Assembly (NCBI GenBank): GCA_035771165.1
Contig: JAWNZC010000446.1
Coordinates: 1,054,001-1,118,000 of the forward strand
Origin: Paragorgia papillata
Taxonomy: Eukaryota > Cnidaria > Anthozoa > Scleralcyonacea > Coralliidae
Length of the DNA stretch: 64,000 nt
Direction of reading: 5' to 3'
Shown here: positions 13,301 to 23,440 of the stretch, piece by piece
Numbering within the stretch: position 1 is the stretch's first letter
Layout: each line of letters starts with the position of its first letter
Made by a program: the position numbers and the translations under genes
Notes under the pieces: generated by a model
Databases searched by the model: none
The model's input: only the letters and a program-made list of their open reading frames with translations
What the model was told of the DNA's origin: nothing

Positions 13301-14721
13301 TTAGTGCTGGGCAGCACTGCTGAGTGCCGGGCACCACTGCCCAGCGCCACCCACCGTGGGCAGAACCCTGCTTAATGTAAACCGTTCAGAACAACATGGT
13401 GGAAAACCAAGTGATTCGGCGAGGATATCTCTTCAGATTTCTTCTATTTCCACTAAAAATGTTTTGTTTTAAGTACAAGTGATGAAGAGGAAGCAAGAAA
13501 AGTTTACAATCTTGAATAAGGTATCAGTATATTTTTTGTAAATAGAGATGTAAACATTAGTTTTGTACTGTACATGCGCAGTACGGACTGTTATTCACCT
13601 TTAACTTCATGCTTTAATAAAGTCGATTTTCAGTGTTGCGTTTCCCATGCTGGTTCATGAGTGCAGTGTGTTACAATGAATATCAGTAATAAAATCATCT
13701 GGAATTCATATTTTCCCGAATGAATTCGCGTATTCCGGCCTATCTACAAGGCTTGTCATTCTGGTGTATCGATGGCGAAGGTTAAAAGAAAGGTCTTTTA
13801 CACACGTGTATAGTTAATCGTATAATATATACCAAGATAACAAGATCAAAAGGGAACGTTTGGTGGTATAGTGAACACTTAATATGCTGTTATTATTTCG
13901 CTTCACTTTAGTATCCAGACTGTTTTCTTTGATGTGATGGACAGGTATAATTTTCTTGTGTTTGGTGAAATTTAGTCGTCTTATCTTCTTTGGAAGATCC
14001 TGTTTGGTTGTTTAAGACGCACTGCTATGAGCCTATGACTGCCTATCCTTCCCTATGCTTCAGGTTGAGGTAAAAGTGCATTTAGCACCACCCCCCTTCT
14101 TTCCACATCAAAAACTGAATATTAATAACCCCCTCCCTTTGTAACCTTAGTCCAAATACGCAGTGCCAGCACGGCACGGATGGGTTTAATAAAATAATGA
14201 GATCATTTCCAAGCCTTCTCTCTCTCTCAAACACCCCAATCTGATACACATTGGCAAAAATAAAATATAAATGACGCCACGGACAGAATAAAGGTGCCTA
14301 ATTTTTGTCAAATTTTACCTAATTCCCAACAATTCATGTGAAAACGAAAGCCCAAGAGAGACCAAGCCTTGATGGTCACGGCTTTATAACATCCTTGCTG
14401 GCAGGCTCGATAATGTCTAACCTGTATTTAAAGAAAGAGAGTGAGTGTATTAAAGTAATGCCTGGGTGAGAAGCAGTAACAGAAAACAACAAAGACAACC
14501 CCTCAACTCATCTAGTCCGCGTTTGTTCATCGTCTTCGCTAGAGACAAATTAAAAATATTGTTGCTTTCGAAAAACGACTCACCGTTGGATAGGTATGGA
14601 GAGAATATGTCCGTTCACACTGACTTCGGCAATTAATGATCTCGTTTAAGACACTAACTCCGTGTGACAAGGCACAGAATGCTAGAAAGAAAGGCAGCAC
14701 GATACCAAATCTCTTCGCCAT
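4332..14721 (-). CDS. TMEM59: Transmembrane protein 59 (TMEM59), 7 exons
   Basis: Exons in transcript order: 14584-14721, 14319-14421, 10638-10768, 7215-7373, 6691-6793, 5718-5908, 4332-4469. All junctions are GT/AG and phases agree, giving about 320 aa (human TMEM59 is 323). Exon 1 holds the start and a signal peptide (residues 1 to about 21), then the family motif YSLHTYPT. Exons 2-3 carry the cysteine-rich luminal repeats (RACQQGC, SLYACKLGC). Exon 4 matches the conserved SSTSYYF...NNG segment. Exon 6 holds the transmembrane helix at about 240-262, ending LLWLCC. Exon 7 is the acidic cytosolic tail ending in EQAGPLPPK, the family's C-terminal signature. TMEM59 is known as a Golgi/late-endosome type I glycoprotein that affects APP and Wnt-receptor trafficking and recruits ATG16L1. 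The aromatic ATG16L1-binding pattern is not clearly preserved here. The gene is divergent from the SLC35D gene. Confidence 0.95.
4966..5116. repeat. Inverted-repeat element in TMEM59 last intron
   Basis: Arms of about 50 bp (4966-5015, GGCCGAGCTTGAGAAGAA..., and the complement at about 5069-5116) surround a loop of about 50 bp. ACGTGTGA/TCACACGT words extend the symmetry to roughly 4840-5150. It looks like a small MITE. Confidence 0.65.
6487..6560. repeat. Short hairpin element
   Basis: ATCCAGTCACCGAGAAGTGG pairs with its near-complement ending at 6560. The loop carries the small palindrome GGCCGTAGGCC. It sits in the TMEM59 intron between exons 5 and 6 and is probably a MITE remnant. Confidence 0.6.
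7535..7745. repeat. 22-bp minisatellite (TACTCAAAACTAAAAGTTGAAA)n
   Basis: About ten head-to-tail units of 21-23 bp with unit core ACTCAAAACTAAAAG. They lie in TMEM59 intron 3, just upstream (in transcript sense) of exon 4. Confidence 0.95.
8088..8413 (+). pseudogene. Unrecognised frameshifted ORF with acidic tail
   Basis: An open frame (ATG at 8088, or in-frame upstream ATGs from 8049) encodes a basic segment with FKLKYNGHWVSITT and KMLIERALEIY. It ends at a TAG near 8331. A shift of one base at about 8320 continues open into a strongly acidic tail (EEEVTNNESEEDE...DED) ending in TAA at about 8413. An AT-rich run with AATAAA-like words follows. I do not recognise the family. The composition change and the tail suggest a decayed coding sequence, possibly transposon-borne, inside a TMEM59 intron on the opposite strand. 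Confidence 0.35.
8765..9490. repeat. Fold-back element fragment (family C)
   Basis: The stretch 8925-9260 (for example GTATGTTGTTAGAAATTT, then TAAGCTTTCATTTGATG) is homologous to 18705-19035 and its inverse at 19095-19445. At 9362-9475 a second inverted pair, GGTCTGTACTAGTGAAATA and its complement, forms a hairpin. Short pieces recur at 50700-50770 and 57125-57195 (TCGGTCCGTACTGTCAAGA, CTCGGTTAATAATCTCTTA). It is a decayed DNA element. Confidence 0.6.
9587..10552. repeat. Inverted-repeat element enclosing a LINE fragment (family D)
   Basis: The left arm, 9587-9710, begins TAAAGGGTATTGGCAATAA. It is the reverse complement of the right arm at about 10408-10552. Words such as AATTAAGTTTGTCT and TGAAAGAAC recur in the related elements at 21050-21185 and 28609-29402. 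A LINE 3' fragment sits inside. Confidence 0.8.
9748..10207 (+). pseudogene. Non-LTR retrotransposon 3' fragment
   Basis: The translated segment has the typical C-terminal order of CR1/L2-like reverse transcriptase proteins: KKLGWPILSVRRDYL, then TRANHRYKLYVKLARVNSY, then an in-frame TGA at about 9961, then RLWNNLPSNVVEA and LKNRLKQYL. It ends in a short tandem tail of TTATGG units at about 10190-10207. The fragment is 5'-truncated and has lost its catalytic domain. It lies inside the family D inverted repeat. Confidence 0.8.
10892..11682. mobile_element. hAT-like non-autonomous DNA transposon, 8-bp TSD
   Basis: The ends are TAGAGATGAGC and its complement GCTCATCTCTA. A perfect 8-bp target-site duplication, ATTATTTC, flanks the 791-bp element (10884-10891 and 11683-11690). 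The 8-bp duplication and terminal sequence fit the hAT superfamily. Subterminal GATTAAT/CCGATT words are repeated in both orientations near both ends, possibly transposase-binding sites. No transposase frame remains. It lies in TMEM59 intron 2. Confidence 0.9.
12614..13604. mobile_element. MITE family E, split by a nested element
   Basis: Ends TTAAAGGTGAATAACAGTCC and its complement at 13604 define the element. Its left (12614-12718) and right (13371-13604) pieces are homologous to the uninterrupted copy at 29919-30246, which has the same terminal words (AAAGGTG, CAGTCCGTTCTGCGCATG). The intervening 12719-13370 is a later insertion. Confidence 0.85.
12719..13370. mobile_element. Nested terminal-inverted-repeat element
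   Basis: Terminal repeats CAGGGTTCTGCCCA and TGGGCAGAACCCTG bound 652 bp, and the direct repeat CTTAA flanks both sides. The interior includes a poly-C run (about 12769-12782) and several GTGCTGGGC words near the right end. Because it interrupts the family E MITE, it inserted later. No coding frame is present. Confidence 0.85.
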
Positions 14722-15154
14722 GGCGTTCTTTGTTTACGGAATTACGGGTATATCGACCTCGTACAAGCTTTGCTGCGTTTTGCTGCGTCCTCTTGCAGCT
14801 TTTCAGTAACGGAAAGTACCGACTTGTTGGCGACTGTTCACGATTATGTAAATAGCCCGAAAGCCTCCCGGCCCCTGTCCCCCTACCCCCCCGCATTCCT
14901 TAGCACAATTTTGCTAAAATATCTTAAATATGTCCACGTAGATGCGTAGATCCATGGTGACCATTGTCTTGTTATTTTTTCTGTTTTGATGAGAACATGG
15001 AAGAATGGAAGAGTCGTGATTTCTTTTAGTTGTGCTTATTTTGCAACGATTGACAGAGAAAGACTTCCATAGTGTGTCTCAAGTATTGTTTATAATAAAC
15101 CTTAGTATCCTTGCCACGAAGCTATTTATTTATATTATATATTAACATTATTAT
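14722..15154. promoter_or_regulatory. Probable bidirectional promoter, TMEM59 / SLC35D
   Basis: Only 433 bp separate the TMEM59 start codon (minus) and the SLC35D start codon (plus), so both 5' UTRs and core promoters must lie here unless there are upstream untranslated exons. The TMEM59-proximal half is richer in G+C and CpG than most of the window; the SLC35D-proximal half is AT-rich. No reliable TATA box was identified for either gene. This is inferred from gene spacing. Confidence 0.6.
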
Positions 15155-16402
15155 ATGAACTCCAAATATACCAGTCGACCTGCAACCATCAGAACCATGC
15201 AATCAAACGTTCAAAAAATATCTCTTGGCACAAAAATATTTGCAGCTCTACTATACGGATTAGCTTCATTCTTCATCGTCATGGTCAACAAAAATTTGCT
15301 TACAGGTCACAGGTATGTGTTTATAATAAATATCTTTCTTTAGAAAAAAAGAGAAAGCTTAAGCTATATATAAATATCGGTTTATCGTTTTAGATTCCCT
15401 TCATTCCAGTTTGTGGGCCTTGGACAGGTAATTGAGCAATCAATGTCTGAGTTTTATACTAATATTTCCATTTTCCATTTTGTCTCAACTGTTTTAAAGT
15501 TGCCTCACCCCCTAGGGTTACCCTACCTCGCAAATAGGGTTACCCTAAATAAAAATAAATAAATAAAATAAATAAATAAAATAAATAGGGTTACCCTACC
15601 CTATCCCCAGGGTAACCCTACTACTATCATGACTAAATAAAATGAATGCAAAGTTGCCTCTCCCAGTAGGGACACAACTCTCATCGATGTAAACGGAACC
15701 TTAGTTAAAAAACTTAAAATAATTATATTTTAATTAGTACCAAGCACAAAACATGGATGAATATTTATTCTTACTAACGCTTCATTGTTTACATCACAAC
15801 ATTTTCAAAGATAACAATGAATTTTCCTGCACTTTTATGAAATAGATAGTTCAATAATATAATTCTTGACTTTGGCTTTCTTATTATTTTATAAAAGAAC
15901 TACATGTAATATTATACTGTACTTCAAATACATGTTTGTATGTAAGTAATATTTGGCATTTCACTTGATTATGGATATACTAGCTAATTTTGATGAAGGA
16001 AAATTTTGAGTGTAGATCGAATAATAATATACATTTTCAGCAGTATCTAAGTGGATACCAGGTTTCTGAATTTGGTTGTCATCCCTCCTTGAAATTAATC
16101 TAGTATCCCACTTTTGAATACTAAACATCTCAACTTGTAATATATCTAAAATTAACTATTACAGTTTGTGACAGCTGTGCCCACAGTTACATTACGTTTT
16201 AAGACATTACATTACATTGTAAGATGGTATGTTACATTGTAAGACATTACATCAGATTCTGTGGCTGTGCGCTATTGAAAATTTTATTGTATCCTGTTGG
16301 ATACTGAAGTTAAGACTTCTAGTATCCAAAACGAAAATCTAGTAACCCGTGGATATCGGGATACTGCGACATTCCGTGAACAAAATCACACATGCTCGTT
16401 TG

Positions 16403-16448
<46 letters not shown>

Positions 16449-19400
16449 CGAAATATAATAAGGTTAGATATACTGCCAAAACAGAGAACGTAGGAATCTA
16501 ACGTTTCGAGCAAAGGCCCTTCATCAGAGAGAAACGTATTATATATATATATATAATTATATAGTGAAATAAAAGTAGCGTGCTGCGTAGGCAGTGTAGA
16601 AACAACAATCGAAATATAGTAAGTTTAGATATACTAGCTGCCGAAATAGAGAACATAGGAATCTAACATTTTGAGCGAAGGCCCTTCGTCAGAGAGAAAC
16701 GTTTCTCTCTGATGAAGGGCCTTCGCTTGAAACGTTGTTTCTCTCTGACAAAGGGCCTTTGCTCGAAACGTTAGATTCCTACGTTCTCTATTTCGGCAGT
16801 ATATCTAACCTTACTATATTTCGATTATAATTATATAGGCAATTCACAATTGCTTGGAGTACACCCCTAGGAGATGTTTTGCACCCCTGCAGGCATTATT
16901 CTTGTCCTCTGCTGAAAAGCAAGTGTGACTGTACCCACATTTAATTAATAAGCTTGTTTAAATTGCTGCACTCAAGTTCTATAATTAGAAGTTGTTTATC
17001 AGCCATTCCACAGAAATGACACATTGTTGAAAAAAAATTAAATTAACATAATAACACCTACAATACCATTTTGGGTGCTATTAATAATACCTTGCCCTTC
17101 TGGAATGTGAAAAAAATTTACCACAATTACCCATGGGCATAGTGGGAACAGAAATAAGAACATAGATCATTATGCATTGATTAGAACAAATATTGTTACT
17201 TTTTTATGAAAAGTGTCCTATTTCTTGTATCTAAAAGAAACAACTAAATTTCTTCATTATTTTATGTATTCAACTTGCCATTGCTATTTAATAACTTATT
17301 TCAAATTCTAAATTTCAAAATGAGGTATTCATTGGCTTTTAGAGTCATGCGAATCACAATACATGTATTTTCACATAAAGTATTCTCAATTTCTCATTTC
17401 CTGTCAATTTGAACATCTTCTTTAAGCCTATCACAACTTACTAATCACAACTTGGTACTCTTAATCCCCCAAAATCTAGGAAAATATTTTCAGTATTTTC
17501 AGAGAAAAATCACCCTCAAGTTTGTCATGCGAGTCACGTCACGCGAGTTGCAAGAATAGAATTAAAAGCAGTTGAGACGTTCATATCAATCGAATGGAGT
17601 GGATCAAGGAACAAATCAACACAGAATGTTAAATAGATGTATTTAATTCAAATTCTATTCTTGAAATATTGATTTGGCTGCTTTAACACTATAATTATAA
17701 AAGCTATTTTATACAAATTTTCATGTAGTGATATTGGGGTACTGTAGCATTTCTAAAAATATGCTTCCAGTTGTCCAGCTTTAAATCTTGTTCTAAATTA
17801 TTATTGGAAATGGCATTAATGGCTCCAACAAACAATGAGAAAACAAAACCAGTGAATTTTTGTTATTTAAACTGACTTTTTGTTATGTTATTCACCACTC
17901 GTCACATTTTTATGTCACGCGAATCACATTAAACTTGCAACATTATTTCGTCAGCTACAAATGTTTTTGCTCAAACTTCACTGGAGTGTCATTGCATGTA
18001 TCTTGTCTAACTATATGTCTAATTACTAAGTTAAAATTAAATATAATTAATATGTTGCCAGGAAAATAAATAAGAATGCCAATGATTGAAACTTTCTCAT
18101 TTCTGGCGTCACCGAGTTACATGACCATAAGTCATTAAATCGAAGGCTTAAAATATAAATTTTTAGGAAATAAATATATTACTTAAATTATCTCCCCAGG
18201 GCTTCCTAATCTAAAGCAAGCTTGCTTTGTGCTAAATTAAAAGTGACAGAAAAAACCCTTTTTAACGTTAAAATTTTGCGACTTTGTCATGCGAGTCACA
18301 ATGGAATGGCTGTTACCTGTCTAATATATACTGTACTGTTACAGTACAGTAGATGTTTTCTGATTCTTTAGAAAGATTGTTTACAGTAGGTTTTAAAATA
18401 AGTTTGCCAGCTAGTTGACTTTATGCTTAGCTTTAATTCCATTTTAAAAAGAGCCTTGGATTTGAGAATAATCAAGTGCAGGGTCCGAATTAGCGCTTCA
18501 GAACAGCTTCACTTCTTTTTTAGTAGTTACTCCCCTAAGTAATTAAACATTGCCCTTCAATACACCTTTTCGATAATTATGTCACGCTTCATGAAAACGA
18601 GGCTCCCAGGCCAAGTTTCACAATTCCCATTATCATAGTAATCCTGCCATATTTGTTCATGGAAGAAGATGGCTAATAACGTCCAAACTACATATGGTAG
18701 AAATACATCGTGTACGTATGTTGTTAGGCATTTCATAAGCTTTCATTTGGTGTATTGTTTAAGTTTCTGTGTTGTGTGTAACTTTTTTAAATTGTGTTGT
18801 GTGTAACTTTTTAAAATGTCCAAAATGTTCGCACCATATATATAGTGCTCGTCAAGTAATAATAATGGACTTCTCACAACTGTTGTAGAATTCCGAATAT
18901 TGATTTTAAAATACATAACGCACAACTTTGAAACATATATCAAACAGAAGATACAGTAACTGTAAAATGCTATTTGCGGTAGAACTTTCAAGTTTCTAGC
19001 TTAAGAGAAAGTATTTTAAAATGGGAAATGGTCTGATGGATATTTGTTAAGTTTATTTTGTTTTGTTTTGTTTTGTTTTGTTTTGTTTGCAACTCAGACC
19101 AAGATAATAGTGTGTTTTCCCATTTTTAAAATACTTTCTCTTATAAGCTAGACCTCAGTGAAAGTTCTATCGCAAATAGCATTTTACAGTATCTTCTGTT
19201 TGATTATATGTTTCAAAGTTGTGCGTTATGTATTTTAAAAACAATATCCAAAATTCTACAACAGTTGTGAGAAGTCCATTATTATTACTTGACGAGCAAT
19301 GGTGCGAACATTTTGGACATTTTAAAAAGTTAAACACAACACAGAAACTTAAACTATACATCAAATGAAAGCTTATGAAATGTCTAACAACATACGTACA

Positions 19401-21503
19401 CGATGTATTTCTACCATATGTAGTTTGGACGTTATTAGCCATCTTCTTTCATCGGAACCACCCCCTCCCTATATACCATCGCCCGCCACCCTGTATTTGC
19501 GTATATTAACCGTGCTTCCATAAACAAATATGGCGGGATTAGGGAGCCTCGTTTTCATGAAGCGTGACGTAATTATCGAAAAGGTCTATTAACCACTACT
19601 CTTCTCTCTGAGACGGTCTTTTCATTAATATTACAGACTTTTATTTTCTTTGTGCGACAGCGGTCTATGTTACATGTACGTTGTGGCGAGTTCTGGAAAA
19701 TTAAGCTACATTTAAAACGTTACACTGCTTTCATACTTTTACTTTACGTTCTGAGAAGTTATGCTACATTCTGAAAAGTTTCGTTAGAATAGTTATTGTT
19801 TGTTACGCTCTTATAAGTTAAGCTACGTTCAGGAAAGTTACGCTATACATTCTGTAAGTTACGTTATACGTTCCGAGAAGTTACACTACTTACGTTCTGA
19901 AAAATTATGCTTCGTTCTAAGAAGTTACACTGCCGTCAGAAAAGTTGCGCTACGTTCTATGAAGTTATACGCTACGTTCAGAAACGTTTTCGCTACATTT
20001 AAAGAAGTTATATGCAACGTTTTGAAAAATTACGCTATTCAGAAAAGTTATCTGCTATGGTATGTTCAGAAGTTATCCTTCGTTCAAAGAAGTTGCGCTA
20101 CGTTCAAAGAAGTTAAGATACATTCAGAAAAGTTGCGCTACGCTTCTAAGAAGTCACCCTAAAGTATGTTCTGAAATGTTACCTTACGTTCTAAAAAGTT
20201 CACGTTACGTTGTGTTTTGAGTTATTATGGTACATGTGAGAGACGATACTATACTTTAGTCGTTACTCATCTTTATGCATTAGATGCAATGAAATATATA
20301 TTGTACCCCACTACAGTGCAGTACCTACATGTACATCCTCATTGACGTAGATGTTAGTGTCCTTCAAATCGATCTGTGCATAATAGATTTGTAACCAGCT
20401 ATCTTTCTTTTTGCTTTTTCCATTTCGTTTTGTTTACTTAGACTTGCATTTTGAATAATTGTATAATTATACGATTTATATTTATTTCCAAAAATTGTTT
20501 TTCCCTATTCGGCCTTATTCGGGTTTGTACGATTATTAATTTTAAGCGTTTTAATTCATAAGTTTACCACATCTGCACACATTACAGTAAAAATTCCTTG
20601 TCTAAATCCTTTTCCAAGCGAGAAAGATCCTGATATGTAGTCACTCCAAGAAAACAAAAAAACTTGCTCCACCATCTAAACTTTGTAAGCTCCTGAGGAA
20701 AGACCTGGGAACAAGATTTGTGACTTCTCTACTGTACTATTATTTTGCCCTGTATGATGATTTCGAATGTATGAGTAAGTGCTATATTCTATTTTGAATC
20801 TGTTCAACTTTCTTTACTTGAATTATGTCTACTAGCTTAAACAATTACAACCTGAAACCTTGTGTCAACTGCCGTCAACTGCCGTCAGCCCAACGCACTG
20901 TACATGCATGTGCCTGTATGTTTAACACCGCTTACAACATGTTTCTGACATCCTATCTAGTATCTTCTTTTGCTTGTGTCACTTTACCTTTTAAATGCTT
21001 ATAACCTGTAATATATATTTTTCAGTTCTTTGTTTTTATTTGGTTTAAAGTGCCTATGAAACGAAAATTAAGTTTGTCTTACTTGAAAGAACACTTAAAA
21101 TGACAATATAACATATTTTGTAGATTTTCGTTTCCTTGCTTCGTTTTCGAGATATTTCAGTTTGTTAATTTTCATTTTAATTAAGTTAAGTTAAGTTAAG
21201 GAATCTTCTACTATTCAGTATATTACTTAACCCTGATGCTCCACCTTCCTAACGTTTAAACTTATGTTTAATTTTTTATCTGCCAGTAAACAACATGCTC
21301 GTACTAGAGCCTGTTTATATGATCTTAAGCTGCCTTACCCACGTATACTGATTTTGGTAAGCGCACATTTTTCTACAGTGCTTCGATTCTTTTTAACTCA
21401 TTAGACAATAAATATAAGCAACTCGCCATGTCATCAGCAAGTACTACTGATGCTCCTACAATATTAAGAATAACTACCACTAAAAACGAACTCCGTATAT
21501 ATA

Positions 21504-21565
<62 letters not shown>

Positions 21566-23409
21566 TATATATACGGAGTTCGTTTATATATATATATATA
21601 TATATTCTGTTTAGTATAATTTTGTAATTATTGTTATATTTTGAGGGCCGTTTGTTAGATAGCCGTTTTGGTTAATACGTCTTTTCCCTCGTGAAATAAA
21701 GTTTTATTCTATTCTATTCTATTCAACAACAATGCGCGCATGAAAGAGTTAAAAAGACACGATGAAGCCATACTGTATATAGTCGTCTTCCAGACAAAGA
21801 CTAACCTTCAACTAGTCAAGCTGATATTAAGCTAGTTATGTTGAATGCGTAAACGCTGCGTGAAATTAAAACTGTTCAAGTATATCGTATTTAGCATGCA
21901 AGAAACAAGCTTGGACTGGCTATTTGCCATTTTGCTATAGAACAATGACTGCATGTGTATTGAACAACAATGACTGCGTATTGTTCCAAGGCAAAACGGC
22001 ACAATGACCAGTTTAAGTCTGGCACGAAATCAAACATCGCGAATTTAAAACTGAGCGAAAATGAGTACCAAGCAAATATATATTTTGATTCTATCAAATG
22101 AATGTTACCTTTCCAACTGAAGATTGAGATACGTGACGTAAAAAATATATTTTAATCAACAGTATATGTTTAGTAGCATTGCTTATAGGTGTAGTGGCAG
22201 CAACTACTGTTTTAATATATTTGAAGATATTCAGTTGCATGTTATTGAGGATTGCATTTGGTGGCTACTTTTTTTTTGTTTTGTGTTGGGCACTGATATT
22301 AGTTTGATTACAGTTTTCATATGGTAAATTTCCGTTGCCAATATTTAATTTTAATTTCAGTTGTTTAATATGCTTGAAGAATCTCAATGGTCGTTTTGGT
22401 TTTATTCTTCAGATGTGTGCAACAATTGTTATTTTATTTATTGGAAAAAGACTGGGAGTTATATCTTATCCTGATTACTCTTCAGCTGTAGTAACAAAGG
22501 TAATGACCTGCCATTTTTGTTATAACTACATTCTCATCCCACAACTGACAATATATACATTACACATGCATATTGTTGGTTTGAACTGGTTTGGTTTGGT
22601 TTGAACTTTATTTAAAAGAAGGTATAAACATCTTTACATATTGTATTCTACCAGATGGCCTTCATTAGTTAAAAATCAATAAATAATTAAATAATTAAGT
22701 GACACAGTTGCAGGTTAGTTTAAATTTACAGTTTATGCAGGCAAAGTCCTCCAAGTGTGCCACTTCATTATTTTGTTCTAGAAAATATTTTTTTAGTTCA
22801 TTTTAATTTGTATTAAAATGTGTTATTTAAATTGTACAGTACTAGGTTGAAGTTGTAATTTTATTCTTATAATTTTCGACCTGAAGCTTATTGCTTGTTG
22901 TATTATCTAGCATTTACTTTATTATTAATATACTGTAGTGTAGTGTACTGTGCTCATTGCTTAATTTTAAGAAGATGTTGTCATATAAACAAAGAACATT
23001 GTAAAATCACGGTTCCCTTTTGTCGTGATTCTAATTGAGCTCCAGTTTTACTAAAAATAGGTGCGCATTGTGTACTCGTGGCTACCACTTTAGCTGGACT
23101 GCACAACCAAGGACCTGTTAAACTGTTGTATTTCTAATCTTTACACTTACATCTTTATATACACATGGGCTTTGAATATTTTGCGGGGTTTCTGGCAGAT
23201 CTTGATGATTATCGACAGGTTTTTATATTTTATGGAAATCTCAGTACTTATAAGGAAATGAGATATTGACCAATTAGGGTGTGTGAGTGCATGACTTCTG
23301 AGGTTTTACATAAAAAACAACAACAAAGGGCTTTGTGAAGCATGTCCGATATTCGATTCTGGCTAACGACAGACGATTTTATTCACAATCTATGCTATTT
23401 TGAAATGGT

Positions 23410-23440
<31 letters not shown>

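Noticed and set aside
14654..14896. 80-codon minus-strand frame and 63-codon plus-strand frame over the TMEM59 start
   Set aside because: Out of frame or antisense to the TMEM59 signal-peptide exon and its promoter.
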